From contig OX579642.1 of the NCBI GenBank assembly GCA_951230915.1, forward strand, positions 13,516,001 through 13,580,000: a stretch of DNA of 64,000 nucleotides, written 5' to 3'. The notes under the pieces are model-generated. The model was given only the letters and a program-made list of their open reading frames with translations, did not search any database and was not told where the DNA came from. This DNA is from Antitrichia curtipendula (lineage: Eukaryota > Streptophyta > Bryopsida > Hypnales > Leucodontaceae). Both the position numbers and the translations under genes were made by a program. How positions within the stretch are numbered: the first letter of the stretch is position 1; every line of letters begins with the position of its first letter. This document shows positions 48,656 through 61,500 of this stretch, one piece after another.

Positions 48656-48970
48656 CAAGGTTGACAGGACGTCCGACGGACGTGGGCGCTGACCCTCGGA
48701 CGTCTTTTGACATCCTTGGACGGGCCGTCTGCGTGGTCGGGACGCCGGCGCGGACGGCCCGACGGTCGGACAGGGCGTCGGGGGGCTCGCGGACAGTCCC
48801 GTGGACGAGATCTTGCGGACGGGCCCTCGGGCGGACAGGGCGTTGGGCTAACGGACGCGATCGTGCGGACGGGACGTCCGCGCGATCCTGTCCGCACGAT
48901 CTGCCCGTCTGATTCTGGGCCGTCCGATTCGCACGTACGCGTCCGCATTGCCTCGTCCGCCTTTGGACGC
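48656..48970. repeat. GGACGG block B1 with a TIR-like terminus
   Basis: At 48656 CAAGGTTGAC resembles the CAGGGTTGTC terminus of elements A and C (8 of 10). It is followed by GGACG/CGTCCG-rich sequence with irregular spacing. The block ends at GGACGCCCTAAATAGC, whose TAAATAG may be a TATA box. It lies 284 bp upstream of the ATG at 49254. No matching right end or TSD was found, so the left boundary is provisional. Confidence 0.6.
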
Positions 48971-49253
48971 CCTAAATAGCACGGCGGATGGCTCATTCCT
49001 CACAATCGTTTCCCTTGCGGAGTGGGTGATCCAGTGCCTCTCAGTGGCTCTGCGCGCCCCTTTCGTTTTGGTGCGTGAACGATTGTGCTCGGATATTGAA
49101 TTGCACCAAATTATTTTGGTGATTACTTGGTTTTGAAGGCCTTGTTAACAACTTCACCCCGTTTCATTGGCAAGTGTCAAACATTTTGTTCAGTTGTTCT
49201 AAAGATTCATGTGAACTTCGTCATCAAATCATTTCATTTTAATCAAGGTTATC

Positions 49254-50352
49254 ATGCCTTGCAATAGTAGCTCAAGGTCTAGTAACAAAGGCAAATCCCA
49301 GGACATGAACTGGGAAGATTGGGCAAATCCAATGTGTATAGCTGAACCTGGATGGGAAGAAGAGCCCAAGAAGGTATGGAACTGTACAATGTGCAAAAAG
49401 TACATCAAAATGACGCACCTCTCCAAAATGTGGTCACAAGAACGAGCAAACAAGCAAGTTCGACGCTGGAAAGGACAAATTTCCACGTGCGAGAGCCAAC
49501 ACTTTGTGCACCGATACGAGAAAGTAACGCAATGGGCTGAGCTGCCTGACTCCAAACCAAATGTCATGAATTATTCCAACATGGCCATGGTTTGGGCAGA
49601 GATTGTACTCCACAAAGATGTAGACTGGCGCACAATTTACGGGAAAAATGTTGACAATATGAAGCGCACACTGACGCTGTTATTTATACAAGTTGGACTC
49701 AACCGAGCGATTGTATGCAAATGTGGTCCAATCGAGGGCAGTTTGGTTTTCCGTTGGTTGTATTGCCGGATGCTGAGGATGAATGGTCGGACGACGATGA
49801 TGTAGAAGACAATCCAGCACCCGTAACATTTACAGTGGGACATGAGCGTCAAGAAGCTCGGGAAGACATCGAGTTCAATCAACAAATGCAAGAAGCTATG
49901 CGTAGAAGCATGGAGGATCAGGGTCAACAACACGGGCATGACAGGTCCTACCAACATGATTGTACTGCATCTGGTTCACAAGATGGTCAAAGGGTCTTAC
50001 ACTACGCTAACGACCTCCGAGGTACTTAATTCAACCCAGAAAGAAGCCATGGAACCACACATGATTTTGGATCTAGCCAAGGAGGCTCCCAATACTATTC
50101 CGGATCTACTACGGGTGGTTCATATGAGCGTCACACAGGCTCTCGTCATGTCGAACCAAGCAAGGAAGGTCTCAACACCGTGATGTAGTTCCTCCTCCAA
50201 CTTTTGGAGGTCCTTACTATGGAAATCCCAATCAAGGAGCTACGCCAAGCGACTATGGATGCACTTGGGGCGGAGGATCATATCTTGGCATTTATGGATC
50301 CGGTTCCACACCACCAAAACGTAGAGATGACATCCATTCAGATTCCGAGTAA
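49254..50352 (+). pseudogene. RING-less relative of the element-A RING gene (frameshifted)
   Basis: ATG 49254 opens a frame with W-rich and Cys-rich segments (EPGWEEE, WNCTMCKKY, KDVDWRTIYGK) that align in order with the N-terminal domain of the 14868-17132 gene. The frame shifts near 49690-49715 to one with a highly acidic stretch (DEWSDDDDVEDN) and a Gln/Met-rich helix. A TAA occurs at 50027, and another shift near 50165 leads into a Gly/Ser/Tyr-rich tail ending SDSE at 50352. No coiled coil of comparable length and no RING finger are present. The shared N-terminal domain may bind DNA or the transposase. Shifts at intron boundaries are possible instead of mutations. Confidence 0.6.
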
Positions 50353-50622
50353 AGTAGGTAGAGCTATTTTAGTCGTTGTCTCACAATCGAGTGGGCCTTG
50401 GAATCTCTTGCCATTGGATTATGGAGTGTGGCAATCATAGTACAAAAATATGGGCATCTCGGCGAATAGCATTTACGTACTAAAATACTTTGATGTAAAT
50501 ATATTGTATTAAAATGTATTTGGAGGTTGGTACTTGGTATCATCATAGCGGTATCGTTCAAGTATCAATTGTATTGCTTTTCAATATAAAAAATATTTGC
50601 ATACGATGAAATTCTATTATCA

Positions 50623-51562
50623 TTATCCCCTAAATGTTTTTGACAATGTTTTCACCAAAAATGCTCCAAAACTGCCATTTCTAATACTAGTGTCAAATTT
50701 TAGAAAAAAAACATTCTTGGACACATGTAACCATAGGATCTTGTAGTAAACTTGTTTAAGAAGATGTGGAAAAAATTTCAGAATTTTCCACCATGTGGAT
50801 TGCAAGATAAGTGTTTGAATTGACAAAAATCCTTTTTTTGTCCCTGCGAAAAAACGGGCAGCTGCCCTTCACAAGGTCACGTTTGTATGAAAAAATGTCC
50901 AAAATGGTGGTTACTCTTTGGATTTATTCTTGAAGGCAAGTTGGCTACATGCTTGAAAATTTTCAGATCATTTGGAATTGTACAACATATAGGAAAAAAA
51001 TAGTAAGTAGGAAGAGGTAGAGAATGATTCAAAACACTAAATTGTGAAGAATTTATTTATGGAACTGAAAAATGCCAATCAAACAGTTGTAATGTTGTAA
51101 TAAACAATCTACACCCAATGTTTTTATTTTTTTTCAAAAATATTGAAAATTGAGTTAAATAAAAGACCTCAAAGTTTATTTTAGAGTTGAAATTCCATAA
51201 CTACCCTTAAACTAAGAATCCTCATAACTTTTGACTCATAGATCTAAATGGAATGATTCAAAGCTTTCCATGTACATATAAATCTAAAGAACCAATTTCA
51301 AATTTTTATTTTCTTAAAAAGTGATTTTTGAAGAAGTTTTTTTTGCTGCCCGTGCTGCCCGCCAAGGACTGAAAATGACATATCATGCAATAACTTTTTA
51401 ACCATGTAGTCAAAATTTATGAAAATTGTTGGGCCTTAAAGCTACTCCTCGGGCACGTGTTGTATGAAAATTTCAAAGAAAAAAAATATAAATTCCATTT
51501 GTAGTGAGCTGCCCAAAATCGCTATGTTGCCAAAAAAACCACTTTGGTCTTTTAGGGGTTAT
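50623..51562 (+). repeat. Dispersed repeat R2, long copy within set B
   Basis: Starts TTATCCCCTAAATG and ends CTTTTAGGGGTTATA. It is collinear with 31708-32628. It lies between the convergent 3' ends of the RING-less gene and the kinase-like gene. Confidence 0.65.
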
Positions 51563-51905
51563 ATGTATTCATTATTGATTATACAATTTTGAACCCAACC
51601 ATACCAAGCTAACATCCATCAACAATAATTGTTGCATTGCACTTCTCATCCAAGGATTTCAAGCAAAACATATGATGAATGCATAAATAGATGGTAGACA
51701 TTGGACATTGGAAGTTTCAAAACACACAAACATTTCAAAACTTTATATCAATTATAAGGGTGCACATATATTGGCATACATTGATGGTGCATATATATAC
51801 TAGATAGTTTGCAAACAATCATGCAAATTTATGTACTCGCCTCTACATTTACCTAATACTTCTATAGTTCTATCACTTCTATGTCGTTCACTAACACCAT
51901 AGACA

Positions 51906-53390
51906 CTAATATGAGTGGCGGAAGTGTTCATCCGGAATAGGCCAGTTGTAATTATTGGTAAATCGATGGATGATTTCAGACAAGCTGCCGCGAAAATCAA
52001 TCACCGAATCACAAAGGCGCTCCAAGTAAAGGTGAAAAATCTTTGCCAAATCCTCATGGCTAAATCTTGTATGTCCTTCATTTTTCCGATGTAAGCTCAC
52101 ATAGTCCACCGACATGCAACCATTGTTGATGGCTTGAGCTATTCGACCAACCGCATATTCCTCCAATTTACGTGATAAATCCGGTATCATTGACACATCC
52201 ACATCTCTTCTATGCAAGTATGCAATAGAAGAGTCCACCCACCACCTCTTTTTCAAGGTCTCAGTCCGCTCACTCTAAGAGGTGAACGTGTAGAAGGACT
52301 TCATTGGTTCATTACGTAAAATAGTCATGCCCCAATCGCAAACTCCAATGTAAACACGTGACTTATCATTGGGAAAGTGAAACATAATGTTGTCCAGTGA
52401 AAGATCATTGTGCAAATGTCCAGCGTTGTGCACTGCATTCATGAGGTGCACCAGTGCCCATGCAAGCTCTGTGCGCTTTTTCCTCCAACGACCAAGAAAA
52501 AAAGCTTTGGTCACCTCTTCCGGGGTCGATTGAGAATAAGCCAACCGAATGCCAATGTTATCGAGATATTCCTTATTCAATTTTAACATTTGCCTCAATG
52601 TTCCGCCATTCCACCAATACGAGTACCCTTTGTTCTGCATTGCATGAACAACAGAAAATCGGATAACTCCATCATGTGGAATTCTCACTGCCATTGACTC
52701 GTTTTGGTGTTCCAACCTTGCGAGTTGAGGTCGTAAGCGTTGTTGATGAGATACCTTCGCTGCGAACTCCCAAAATGTGGGTATCTCACGACATCCTTCA
52801 ATTCGGACCCTCCGAATTGTTGCGTATCCACCCCTCAGGATTTGATCATCTTGTGGAATCACCCTTACTGTTTCCGGAAGCGCTAAGAGATGTCGTCACC
52901 CACGTTGCAACTCCACAAGTCCCTCATCACTATTCCACCAACCCATTGAACCTCGCCTATTTCGATTCTTTGCAAAAGGGGCGCACTGGCAAACGAACAA
53001 GTCTGCCCTTAAAATGACCTGTTCAAAAGCGCCATCACCTACGCAGTGTTGCTTCCCGTACTTCTCTAAGATCACCTTTGCATTCCACAATGCATCATGG
53101 ACCTTGTTCCTCAAGAATTGTTGAAAGCCCTTCCTCTCCATTTCATGAATCCAGTAGGGTACGTTTAAAGCATCCATGAACTTCTGTGCCATATCTCCCT
53201 TGAATTTATCTGGGCACTCATCTTTATACCTCGCATATTTGGTATGCAACGACGCAGTGGTTTCTGACTCATAAAATTTGACAATGCACTCAATGAGAAA
53301 TGCTTTGCAAGCGAGAGAGGGAGCGTCCATACTCGCCTCACTGTCCGGCTTCACTTGTTTGTCCTTCGCAGCCTTCTTTGGTCTTGGCAT
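51906..53390 (-). pseudogene. Kinase-like gene of set B (two in-frame stops)
   Basis: This is a homologue of the 8998-10659 gene. ATG 53390 opens a basic start (MPRPKKAAKDKQ). One frame of 494 codons is broken by TGA 52898-52896 and TAG 52277-52275. Visible features are a helical N-terminal half, a nucleotide-loop-like GGYATIRRV, the lysine in EFAAKVS, the catalytic loop HNDLSLDN and DWG in place of DFG. Where the A copy has APE, this one has DSS after the shared RWWV, so the activation segment is degraded. The rest is shorter and more diverged. Block B2 begins about 220 bp upstream. Retention of HND and DWG in two diverged copies argues that this subfamily, not chance decay, carries those motifs. 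Confidence 0.77.
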
Positions 53391-53609
53391 TGTGATGAAA
53401 TCACGATTAGAAGTGCACTTGCAATTACTAATCCACAAAGCAATATACAATTTGCCAGATGATCATACACGAAATCTAGAAAAAAAAAGCAACAAGTACC
53501 CCCTAGAAATCACACTCTTATCTTCCCTTAGAAAGGAGCCAATGGAGGATAAACCACCAAGCTCTCCGCTCTCTCTTGCATGACACAAGGGGGAAGATAA
53601 AAGTGAGGA

Positions 53610-54260
53610 GCGGACGGGCCGTCCGACTCTTTTATCCAAGGCGGACGCCTCAACCGTCCGCCTAATCGGACAGACCCGACGAGGCGGACGGATCATCGTC
53701 CGCCTCGTTAAGACTGTCCAATCAGGCGGACGCCACCTATCCGACTCATCGGACGGATCATCGTCCGCCTCGTCAGGACCATCCAATCAGGCGGACGCCA
53801 CCTATCCGACTCATCGGACGGATCATCGTCCGCCTCGTCAGAACCATCCAATCAGGCGGACGCCACCTATCCGACTCATCGGACGGCCCCGGTGAATCGG
53901 ACGGCCGCCGTCCGCTCTGGGCCGTCCGACCCTCTTATCAAAGGCGGATGCTTCAACCGTCCGTCTGATCGGACGGACCAGACGACGCGGACGGAAAGTC
54001 GTCCGCCTCGTAAGGACCGTCCGATCAAGCGGACGCCACCCGTCCAACTCATCGGACGGCCCCGATGAATCGAACGGCCGCCGTCCGCCCTGGGCCGTCC
54101 GACTGATTGGACGATTTCGGGTAAGGCGTCGGAATGTCGGACGGGCCCGTCCGATCAGCGGGCGCGTGGGCAATCCGCCTGATCGGACAGCCCCTCTCAA
54201 GTGGAGATCAAACTGAGAGATTTTTCGAGGTCGTCCGACCAGGCGGACGGCTGCATCATC
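53610..54260. repeat. GGACGG block B2 with a 65-bp tandem
   Basis: GC-rich GGACGG/CCGTCC clusters include 65-bp direct repeats starting at 53724, 53789 and 53854, nearly identical, plus a diverged earlier copy. The block ends in an inverted pair CGAGGTCGT (54226-54234) and ACGACCTCG (54272-54280). It lies upstream of the set-B kinase-like gene. Confidence 0.78.
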
Positions 54261-55024
54261 TGACTCCTAAAACGACCTCGACCAGCAAATAATGACAAAG
54301 ATGGGAAAGACAAAAATCTCATCGAGATTCACTTTCTTACTTAAAGAACTTGAATCATTAAATAGAACTCCAGCAATTTTTTAATGCAATGATCTTCAAT
54401 CTTATACCCTAAACCCTACACCCTAAACCCTACACCCTAAACCCTCAATCTTGGTACATTTTGTTTTTTGGCTTTTCTAAAGAAAAAGGATGTTTTCACT
54501 TCTTTAGGATACTACTATATTTATAAGATATTGTTTTAAAAAATATATATTATGCTAATGGCCTAAGCAATATGATGGGCTATTTAGTATATTTAAATGG
54601 TATGAGGATTGAGACTATTAAATTAAATTATACCTTTTAAAGCCTAGTATCTTGTATGCCCCTCCCACCCTCCCATCTTTCTTGATATTTTTAAAAAAAT
54701 TACTCTAAGCTTGTTTCAATTGTTGAAGTTTGGTTGAGGCTTTTTTAGACTCAACCAGTTGGATGAGTAGATGGCAGTGTATGACTTGACTTGCCATTAG
54801 CTTGAATTTAACATGACCATGTTTAAATGATCATTTTCCATCATATGGCTCAACCATGCTACACCATGGAGTTTTTTCAAGTGGTCCTAATTTAATCATG
54901 GGTTTTACGATTTAAATCTAGGATAACCACATCAGATAGAGTCTGGTACAAGTTGGTTGACTTGACTTGCTTCTTTCCTCTTATTGGTTGTACATTAAGC
55001 GGTGAGTATAATTTCACTTGACTA
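54261..55024. other. AT-rich spacer
   Basis: No gene. A short telomere-like tract at 54407-54446 is the only notable feature. Confidence 0.4.
54407..54446. repeat. Interstitial telomere-like tract
   Basis: CCCTAAA and CCCTACA units alternate over about 40 bp. It lies within 150 bp of block B2. Confidence 0.8.
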
Positions 55025-55268
55025 ACTTGACATTATGACAATTGGTGAATGTGAATTTGAATTAGTGGTCCAGGTTCTTTCCATAACTTGACATTATGAC
55101 AGTTGGTGAATGTGAATTTGAATTAGTGGTCCAGGTTCTTTCCATAACTTGACATTATGACAGTTGGTGAATGTGAATTTGAATTAGTGGTCCAGGTTCT
55201 TTCCATAACTTGACATTATGACAGTTGGTGAATGTGAATTTGAATTAGTGGTCCAGGTTCTTTCCATA
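55025..55268. repeat. 61-bp tandem repeat, 4 copies
   Basis: Copies start at 55025, 55086, 55147 and 55208. They appear identical except for one base in the first copy, which indicates recent amplification. Non-coding. Confidence 0.95.
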
Positions 55269-55639
55269 GGTGTGAGGATTTGAATCCACCAATGGGATTG
55301 CCTTCTAGAACAAGTTTGACTTGACTAGAGCTTGTTTTCCTCCAATTTGGCTATCTTGGGGCCCAAGGTATAGACTGCTATCAGCCATGGCTGAACCAAG
55401 CCATGGCTGGAGTCTATAATATAAAGAGATGGCTAAATCTATTCTGGTACCAGCACAATTTGGTGTTTTGGCTAGTCTCCACGAGTGATTTAGCAAGGCT
55501 TACAGGTGTTTGGAGTGTGGTGATCAGAGATGGCGTCTTCACAGGTCCTTTTGGGATGCACAATTTGTTAGACTGGGAGTTGTTGGCCATTTTTTTGTGT
55601 GATGTTTTGAGCTTTGCTGGTTGTGTGTTTTTTCTATTC
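55269..55639. other. Non-coding spacer
   Basis: I see no convincing gene. Two CAGCCATGGCT-type palindromes occur near 55383-55410. Confidence 0.35.
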
Positions 55640-55760
55640 TGATTGCAATAACAAGCTGTTGTGGGCTGTAGACACCTTGCATGCGCCAACTAACCTCATT
55701 TTGTGATGTTGGATATCATGGATGCAGGTGAGGTCCACAGCCTCTTTGGTTAATTCACCA
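55640..55760 (-). repeat. Dispersed repeat R3, inverted fragment
   Basis: The phrases GCAATAACA, GGCTGTAGACACC, CCTCATT and AGGTGAGGTCCACAGCCTCTTTGG are the reverse complement of R3's end at 29160-29270. Only about 120 bp is clearly alignable. Confidence 0.5.
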
Positions 55761-58099
55761 AGCAGACAGCTTATTCCAAGACTATGACAACTTTTCTTTT
55801 GATTAGGGGTTCTAAATCATTGTACTTGCAAGATTTAGATGGTGGCTTGATTTTTTAGTTGATTGTCACCTGACATTTGATTCTATTAAGAATCTTACCA
55901 TGTAATGGTCCTGATTTGATCTATAGTGGTTTATTTAAATAATTTTGTGCAATAGTTAACTGTGAAACTTTGAAATGATTTGATGGTATCTGTGACTTGA
56001 TGGCTTGATATGAGGGGCCTCTATCTTGTTTGTTAGATTTTGGAATATATGAGTCATGTAAAGTTTATGATTGTTTTGAAATTGATAGGATGGGCCTTGT
56101 ATGAGGATGTCCCTCCCACCCACCCGGGTTGCCTAAATTGTATACTCTAAAGTCACAAATGTAAGAAATCATTACTAATTTAAAATATTCATGAAAACAA
56201 ATGCAAATTAATTTCCTCAAGAAATATATGGACCATCTTCAATTAAGGACTTAGCTTGAGGATTCTTGATTGGGTTTAGGTGTTTCTTGAATTTATAGCA
56301 CGCACAAGTTCGCAAATAAAGCTTTCAAGTCAATTTTTAATTTCTTATGTGAATATATTTTGTTAAACAAATTCAACAATAGACTTTTTATGTAACTTTA
56401 TCAACACCATTGTCCCACATTAGTTGAATGAATTTATACCTCAAAGAATTCACCAATGTGCAATTGTGCATGGAATTTAAAAATTAAATGTTTACTTCTC
56501 TAGCTTTTCTAAATTGGGATGTTTGGTCATTCAACCCTTTTAGGAATATTCACGTACGTCTTTCACCTTGTGCATTTTAGCCAAAATTTAGGCAATTGAG
56601 TTATGAATAAATGTGAAATGTTTAACCCCTACTTTTTAGGCACCTTGCTTAACTACATTTTTTGGCTTTGAACCTTTTTAACTAAAAAAGGCTACTCTAG
56701 TGATGGTGAATGTCTAATTTTATATGATAAACAATTGAGTTGAGAATCTAAAAAAAAGATATTTAAAAAGAAACACTTAATTTTCACTCATTAAAAAATT
56801 GTTAAGCAAAAGTAGATTCAAGATCGAAGGAAAAATTAAATCATTAATAGCTCTAAGATAGTAAGATAGAATTGAAATTTACTAATTTCAACTCTGAGAT
56901 TGTTCTAGCAAGGAATCTAGACCTTGTGAAACTTTTTTTTTTTTTTAACTGTTAGAATTCAATTCAAAAATGAATCCTTCAAGTTATTTATTCTAAAAGA
57001 TACCAAAAAAACTCAGAAAATTACAAAAAATATTGAGGCCATAGGAGCCTGACTAAAAATCTGACATCCATTTTGTCCCCCGATGGGACAATGGGACTTT
57101 AGAGGTTAAACTCAAAAGAACTACACATTCATTTTTTTGAATTTGTGAAGTAGAAATTGGTGCACTATTAAATGAAAAATAATGCACGAATAACTTTTGG
57201 AAGAATTGAAGAATTGTTAATCCCAATGAAAAAAATATTCTAATAGACAATTAATATTCTTTGATATCAATTTTGAATAAAGAATTTTGCATTCTAGAAA
57301 CATAAGACAACTCTATATGCTTTTTCTAACTTCATGATCCGCACTCCGCAAGACCGCAAGTCCGCAACATATAACTCCAAATGATTTTTGACAACATTAT
57401 TTGACATTGAATGGGGCAATTTCTTATAAGTAGGTAATTAGGTATCAATCTATACTATCATGACCAAAATGATTTTTTAATATTACATCAAAATATTATC
57501 ACACATCCATTTTCAAAATACACTTCTAATTTGGACAACATTTATATGAATGACATGAACCCTAAACCCTAAATCCTAAATCCTATACTACAACTTTGCA
57601 TACAAATATCTTAGAAGATCGTGACTTTGATGCAATAGTATTATATAAGTACATAGCAATTGTTTTTAGTTTCATGACATGAAGTCGGATTTCGCTTACT
57701 TCGACAAATTTCTTCATAAAAACAATTATTTTAAAATTGAGATGTCTTACAATATATAGTAATATATGATTAAAATCCAAATAAAATTTTGAATAATTAA
57801 ATCTACGATCTATCATAGAAAAATTAGGAAAAAAAATTTAGAACTATAGGTAGCATTTCATTTTGATCTTTCAAGATGGTCATTTCAAAATATCATTGAG
57901 ATGTTTAATTTCAAGATTGAACCTAAAAATATGATGTGCACATTGAAGAATGAACTTTGATGTTTGACCCATGAGGAGTTCAATGTCTTTGAAGTATTCA
58001 CATTGGATGGTTGTTGTCATGAAGGCACACTCTTTGGAGATGAACTGGCCATTTCAGGAATCCTATGCTGCACTAAATGAGAAAAAAACATGAACTAGG
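55761..58099. other. AT-rich non-coding region
   Basis: No gene. 56740-57110 contains phrases related to R2's outer part (the 'CATTTTGTCCCCCGATGGGACAATGGG' type). A weak telomere-like tract (CCCTAAA, TCCTAAA) lies at 57558-57590. The region runs up to block B3. Confidence 0.35.
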
Positions 58100-58325
58100 A
58101 TGGTCCAACAGGCGGTCGGACCGTCCGCCCTTCGGACGGAAGTGACCGAGGCGCGGACAGGCGGTCGGACCGTCCGCCCGTCGGACGGAGGTGACCAAGG
58201 CGCGGACGGGCCACGAGGCGGACGGGCAGTCAGACCGTCTGCCCGTCAAACGGAAGTGACCAAGGCGTGGACGGGCCATGAGGGGGACGGGCGGACGGGC
58301 GGACAGGCGGACAAGTGGATAGACA
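58100..58325. repeat. GGACGG block B3, downstream of the set-B transposase
   Basis: About 53-bp units contain GGCGGTCGGACCGTCCGCCC and TCGGACGGAAGTGACC. The sequence TAGGATGGTCC at 58096 is weakly similar to the CAGGGTTGTCC termini. It may be the left end of a separate transposase-bearing element (58096 to about 62371), but no matching TSD is present. Confidence 0.65.
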
Positions 58326-58503
58326 GTCCAAATTCTTCGCTAGTTTTAAGGTATTTGAAAAAACAAAATTTTGATGGTGTGCACAACATGAATGAGCAAA
58401 TTTGTATTACAAACTTAAAGTTTGAACAATGAATTGTCATAACATAATGTATTTAGGGGAAAAAACTAAACACCCAAGTTTACATCTTCTCAATCTTTAT
58501 AGA

Positions 58504-61500
58504 CTATGGCTGGTAGTCACTATCTCCTTTGACTTCAGCCCCGCTACTATGACCTGTTGTATCCCATCCGGAATCATCGTCACTGGATGAATTTTGCATA
58601 CTATCTGATGAAGATTGTACAATCTTTCCTCCTTCTTGTACTTGTTTCGATGCGCCTGATCTCACTGGTCTACCTAACTTATGATCCCTTTTGACTTTTA
58701 GTAGAGACTTTCCAATACCTCCCTTAAAATCGTGGATTGGTTTCACCTTTCGCTTGGTTAGAGGCAGACTTGCATCAAGGGGGATTCTACCTACATTTTT
58801 TTTTTCAATGGAGAGATTGCAAAAGGCTCCATTATTCTTTTCCTCTTAGCTTTTTTGGACTCCTTCACCGCGGGTGGACGTGCTTCCGAACCTCCTGGAA
58901 TGTTTGTCTTCTCAGCGGACAAAGCTTCCACTGTAGGGTTTGAAAATTTGATCGGAGAATGTTTTGCATGGCCAGAAAATCGACGAAACATAGACTCTAA
59001 TGTTTGCACATCATCGTTGTCTGATGAAATGGATGGATTGGGATTGGCTTCAATGCGCAATTCTTTCAAATTGCTCAAATGTTGTTTTTTAAACCGTGAG
59101 TCTCTAGGACCATTCAAAGTCGTGCTATCGCTTGTATATAGTGCATGTCGAGGACCGCTACGTGATGGTAATTGAGGATCTCGCACGAGGTGCTTCATGT
59201 CTTTGGCGTTGCGGTCTGGCATTGGGCACATGGACTCCAATACACATGGATCTTGACTTCCTTCTATTCGAGGTGCTTGGGCATTTTGAATGCCAAAAAG
59301 TCCAATAGTTTCACTTGTCAATGCCCTTGGTAATTCAATACTTTGGTTGACCACATTTGTGTGGGACTTCACCCCACACTCTCTCATGTCTTCGTGTTGA
59401 TCATTTTCTTCCGCTCCTACCTTTGTCATGGATGGACACTCGGGAATTCGAATCACTTCATCCATTTGAGGAGTTTCATCACCTATAACCATTTCCTCAT
59501 CTTCCTCCGCTATCTTCGCATGAGTATTTTCTCTATTTGCTAGAATGTTTTCACTACGCAACAACCTGGTTCCATCTAAGTATTTAGCTATGGAAGGTTC
59601 ACCTTCGTCATATTCACAGTCGTCCTCATCCAACGGAAACTTGTAAGGGTCTTCACAATCATCTCCGATGTCTGCATCATAACGAGGTGGGCTTCGAAGC
59701 GGTTCATCATCGAAATTGCGGATGCCGTGGTCATCTTCATCGTCCATGAGGGGATCAACTTCTTCACCGGATTCACCACCCTCGTCTTCCGATGAAGACA
59801 AGGCCGAATCCTCTGGCTCGAGGTTCTCATCGTGCCACTTCTTCTTGTCATTTTGCTTTGATGCACCGAGGACTTTGGAATTGGTATACACATATACCAA
59901 ATCATGTGCTTTTTGTGGCTTCAACTTGTTCCGATATTTGTTGTGAACAAAAGAATAGCTACTCCAATTTTGTTCACATGAAGATGATGATATCGGTTGG
60001 GCCAAAATCCTCTTGGCAATTGGAGCAATGAGCTTCCCGCACGCGCCCTCAAAATCCCACCAAGCATGCACCGACAATTGTTGTTCACCCGGATCCAACA
60101 TGTTGTAGAACGGAGGTTCCCTATGGCGGAAGGCTACAAATTCCTTCACCACCTTCGCGTACTCTAAAGGTGTACATATTTGCATTAAAACGCGCTTGCA
60201 TGCAGCCATGGCATCGGTGTCATTGACTAGTTCTTTGTCTTCAAGAAGGTAGGGATTCAAAAGTGCTCTTGCATAATGTAAATCGGTCTTCACCATATCA
60301 CGTCGTTTGTAGAACGCCTTCACCAATGGGATGCCTTTGTCCAAAGCCAAACAAAAAGGCTCTTTGTCTAAAGCGAGGACGTGCTTCTCTAGTTTCCTCA
60401 TAATATGTAACACCTTGCCCATGCATGGTATCTTCGCATCCAAATTACGAAGAGCATTGACAATTGGAGCTGTCACATCTTCAAAATTTTGAAAACGATG
60501 CCAAAAATGTCCACTTAGAATGGTCTTCTTCACCCATTCGGATTCTAAACGAGTTTTGGATTTTCGCGAGTGCTTTCTAGCATATTCCTCCCATTGCGGG
60601 TCCGTCACAGTTTGTTGCAATTGTGCTTTCACCTTGAGCATACGTGCAACCATGTTGTAATTCGAGGCAAATCTTGTTTCCACCGCCAACAACAAGTTGT
60701 ACTGCGTCGAATATTTCCAAAGTATCGCAAGCGGCATGTGCCTCTTCTTGAAGAATTTGACTGTCTTTCGGGAATCTTTCACGACGTCATCAATCCATTG
60801 TTCGTTTGCCCAATCTTTTAGCAACAAATTCAAGGCATGCACCACGTAACCTCGGAAAAAAATGTGGGGATAGGTAGTAGATACCAAACTCCATGCTGTT
60901 GGATTTATAGCCGCATTATCTGTACTCACCTGCACTACGTTTGCAGGGCCCACTTGTTTTATAAAAGTCTTTAATATAGAGGCCAAATATGGAGCATCTT
61001 TAGTTTTCCCAGTTGTATCCACCGATCCTAAGAATTGCTCACCCGCGGATGATACAAGCATGGCATTTATCAATGGCCGATTCGAAACCGAGGTCCATCC
61101 ATCAATAGACAATGTGACTCCAAACTTCTTACTACTGATTTCTGTCCGCTTACGGAGATTGACCTCTAAGTCTACCTTTGCTTGGTCAAGCATTTTATGA
61201 CGTAGATCATGGTATGATGGTGGGTTATAAGGTTGGTGAAACTCCGTTGTTTTCTTCACTGCTTCTTTGAAGGCTGGATTTCGGGCTACAACAAATGGTA
61301 TGTTTGTCGCATAAAAGAAATTGGCCCACATTGCATTCAAAATGCGTTTATTTGCTTCTTTGAATTCCTCTACTAGCCTACTCTGTCTTTGAGGCCTATT
61401 GCTTGATGTCCGCTGAGTTCCATGTCCACCTGATGCTTGTGTACTTGGATTTCCTTGGGAAGAACCACCAACATATTTCTCTGGTGCCGTGCATGAGTCT

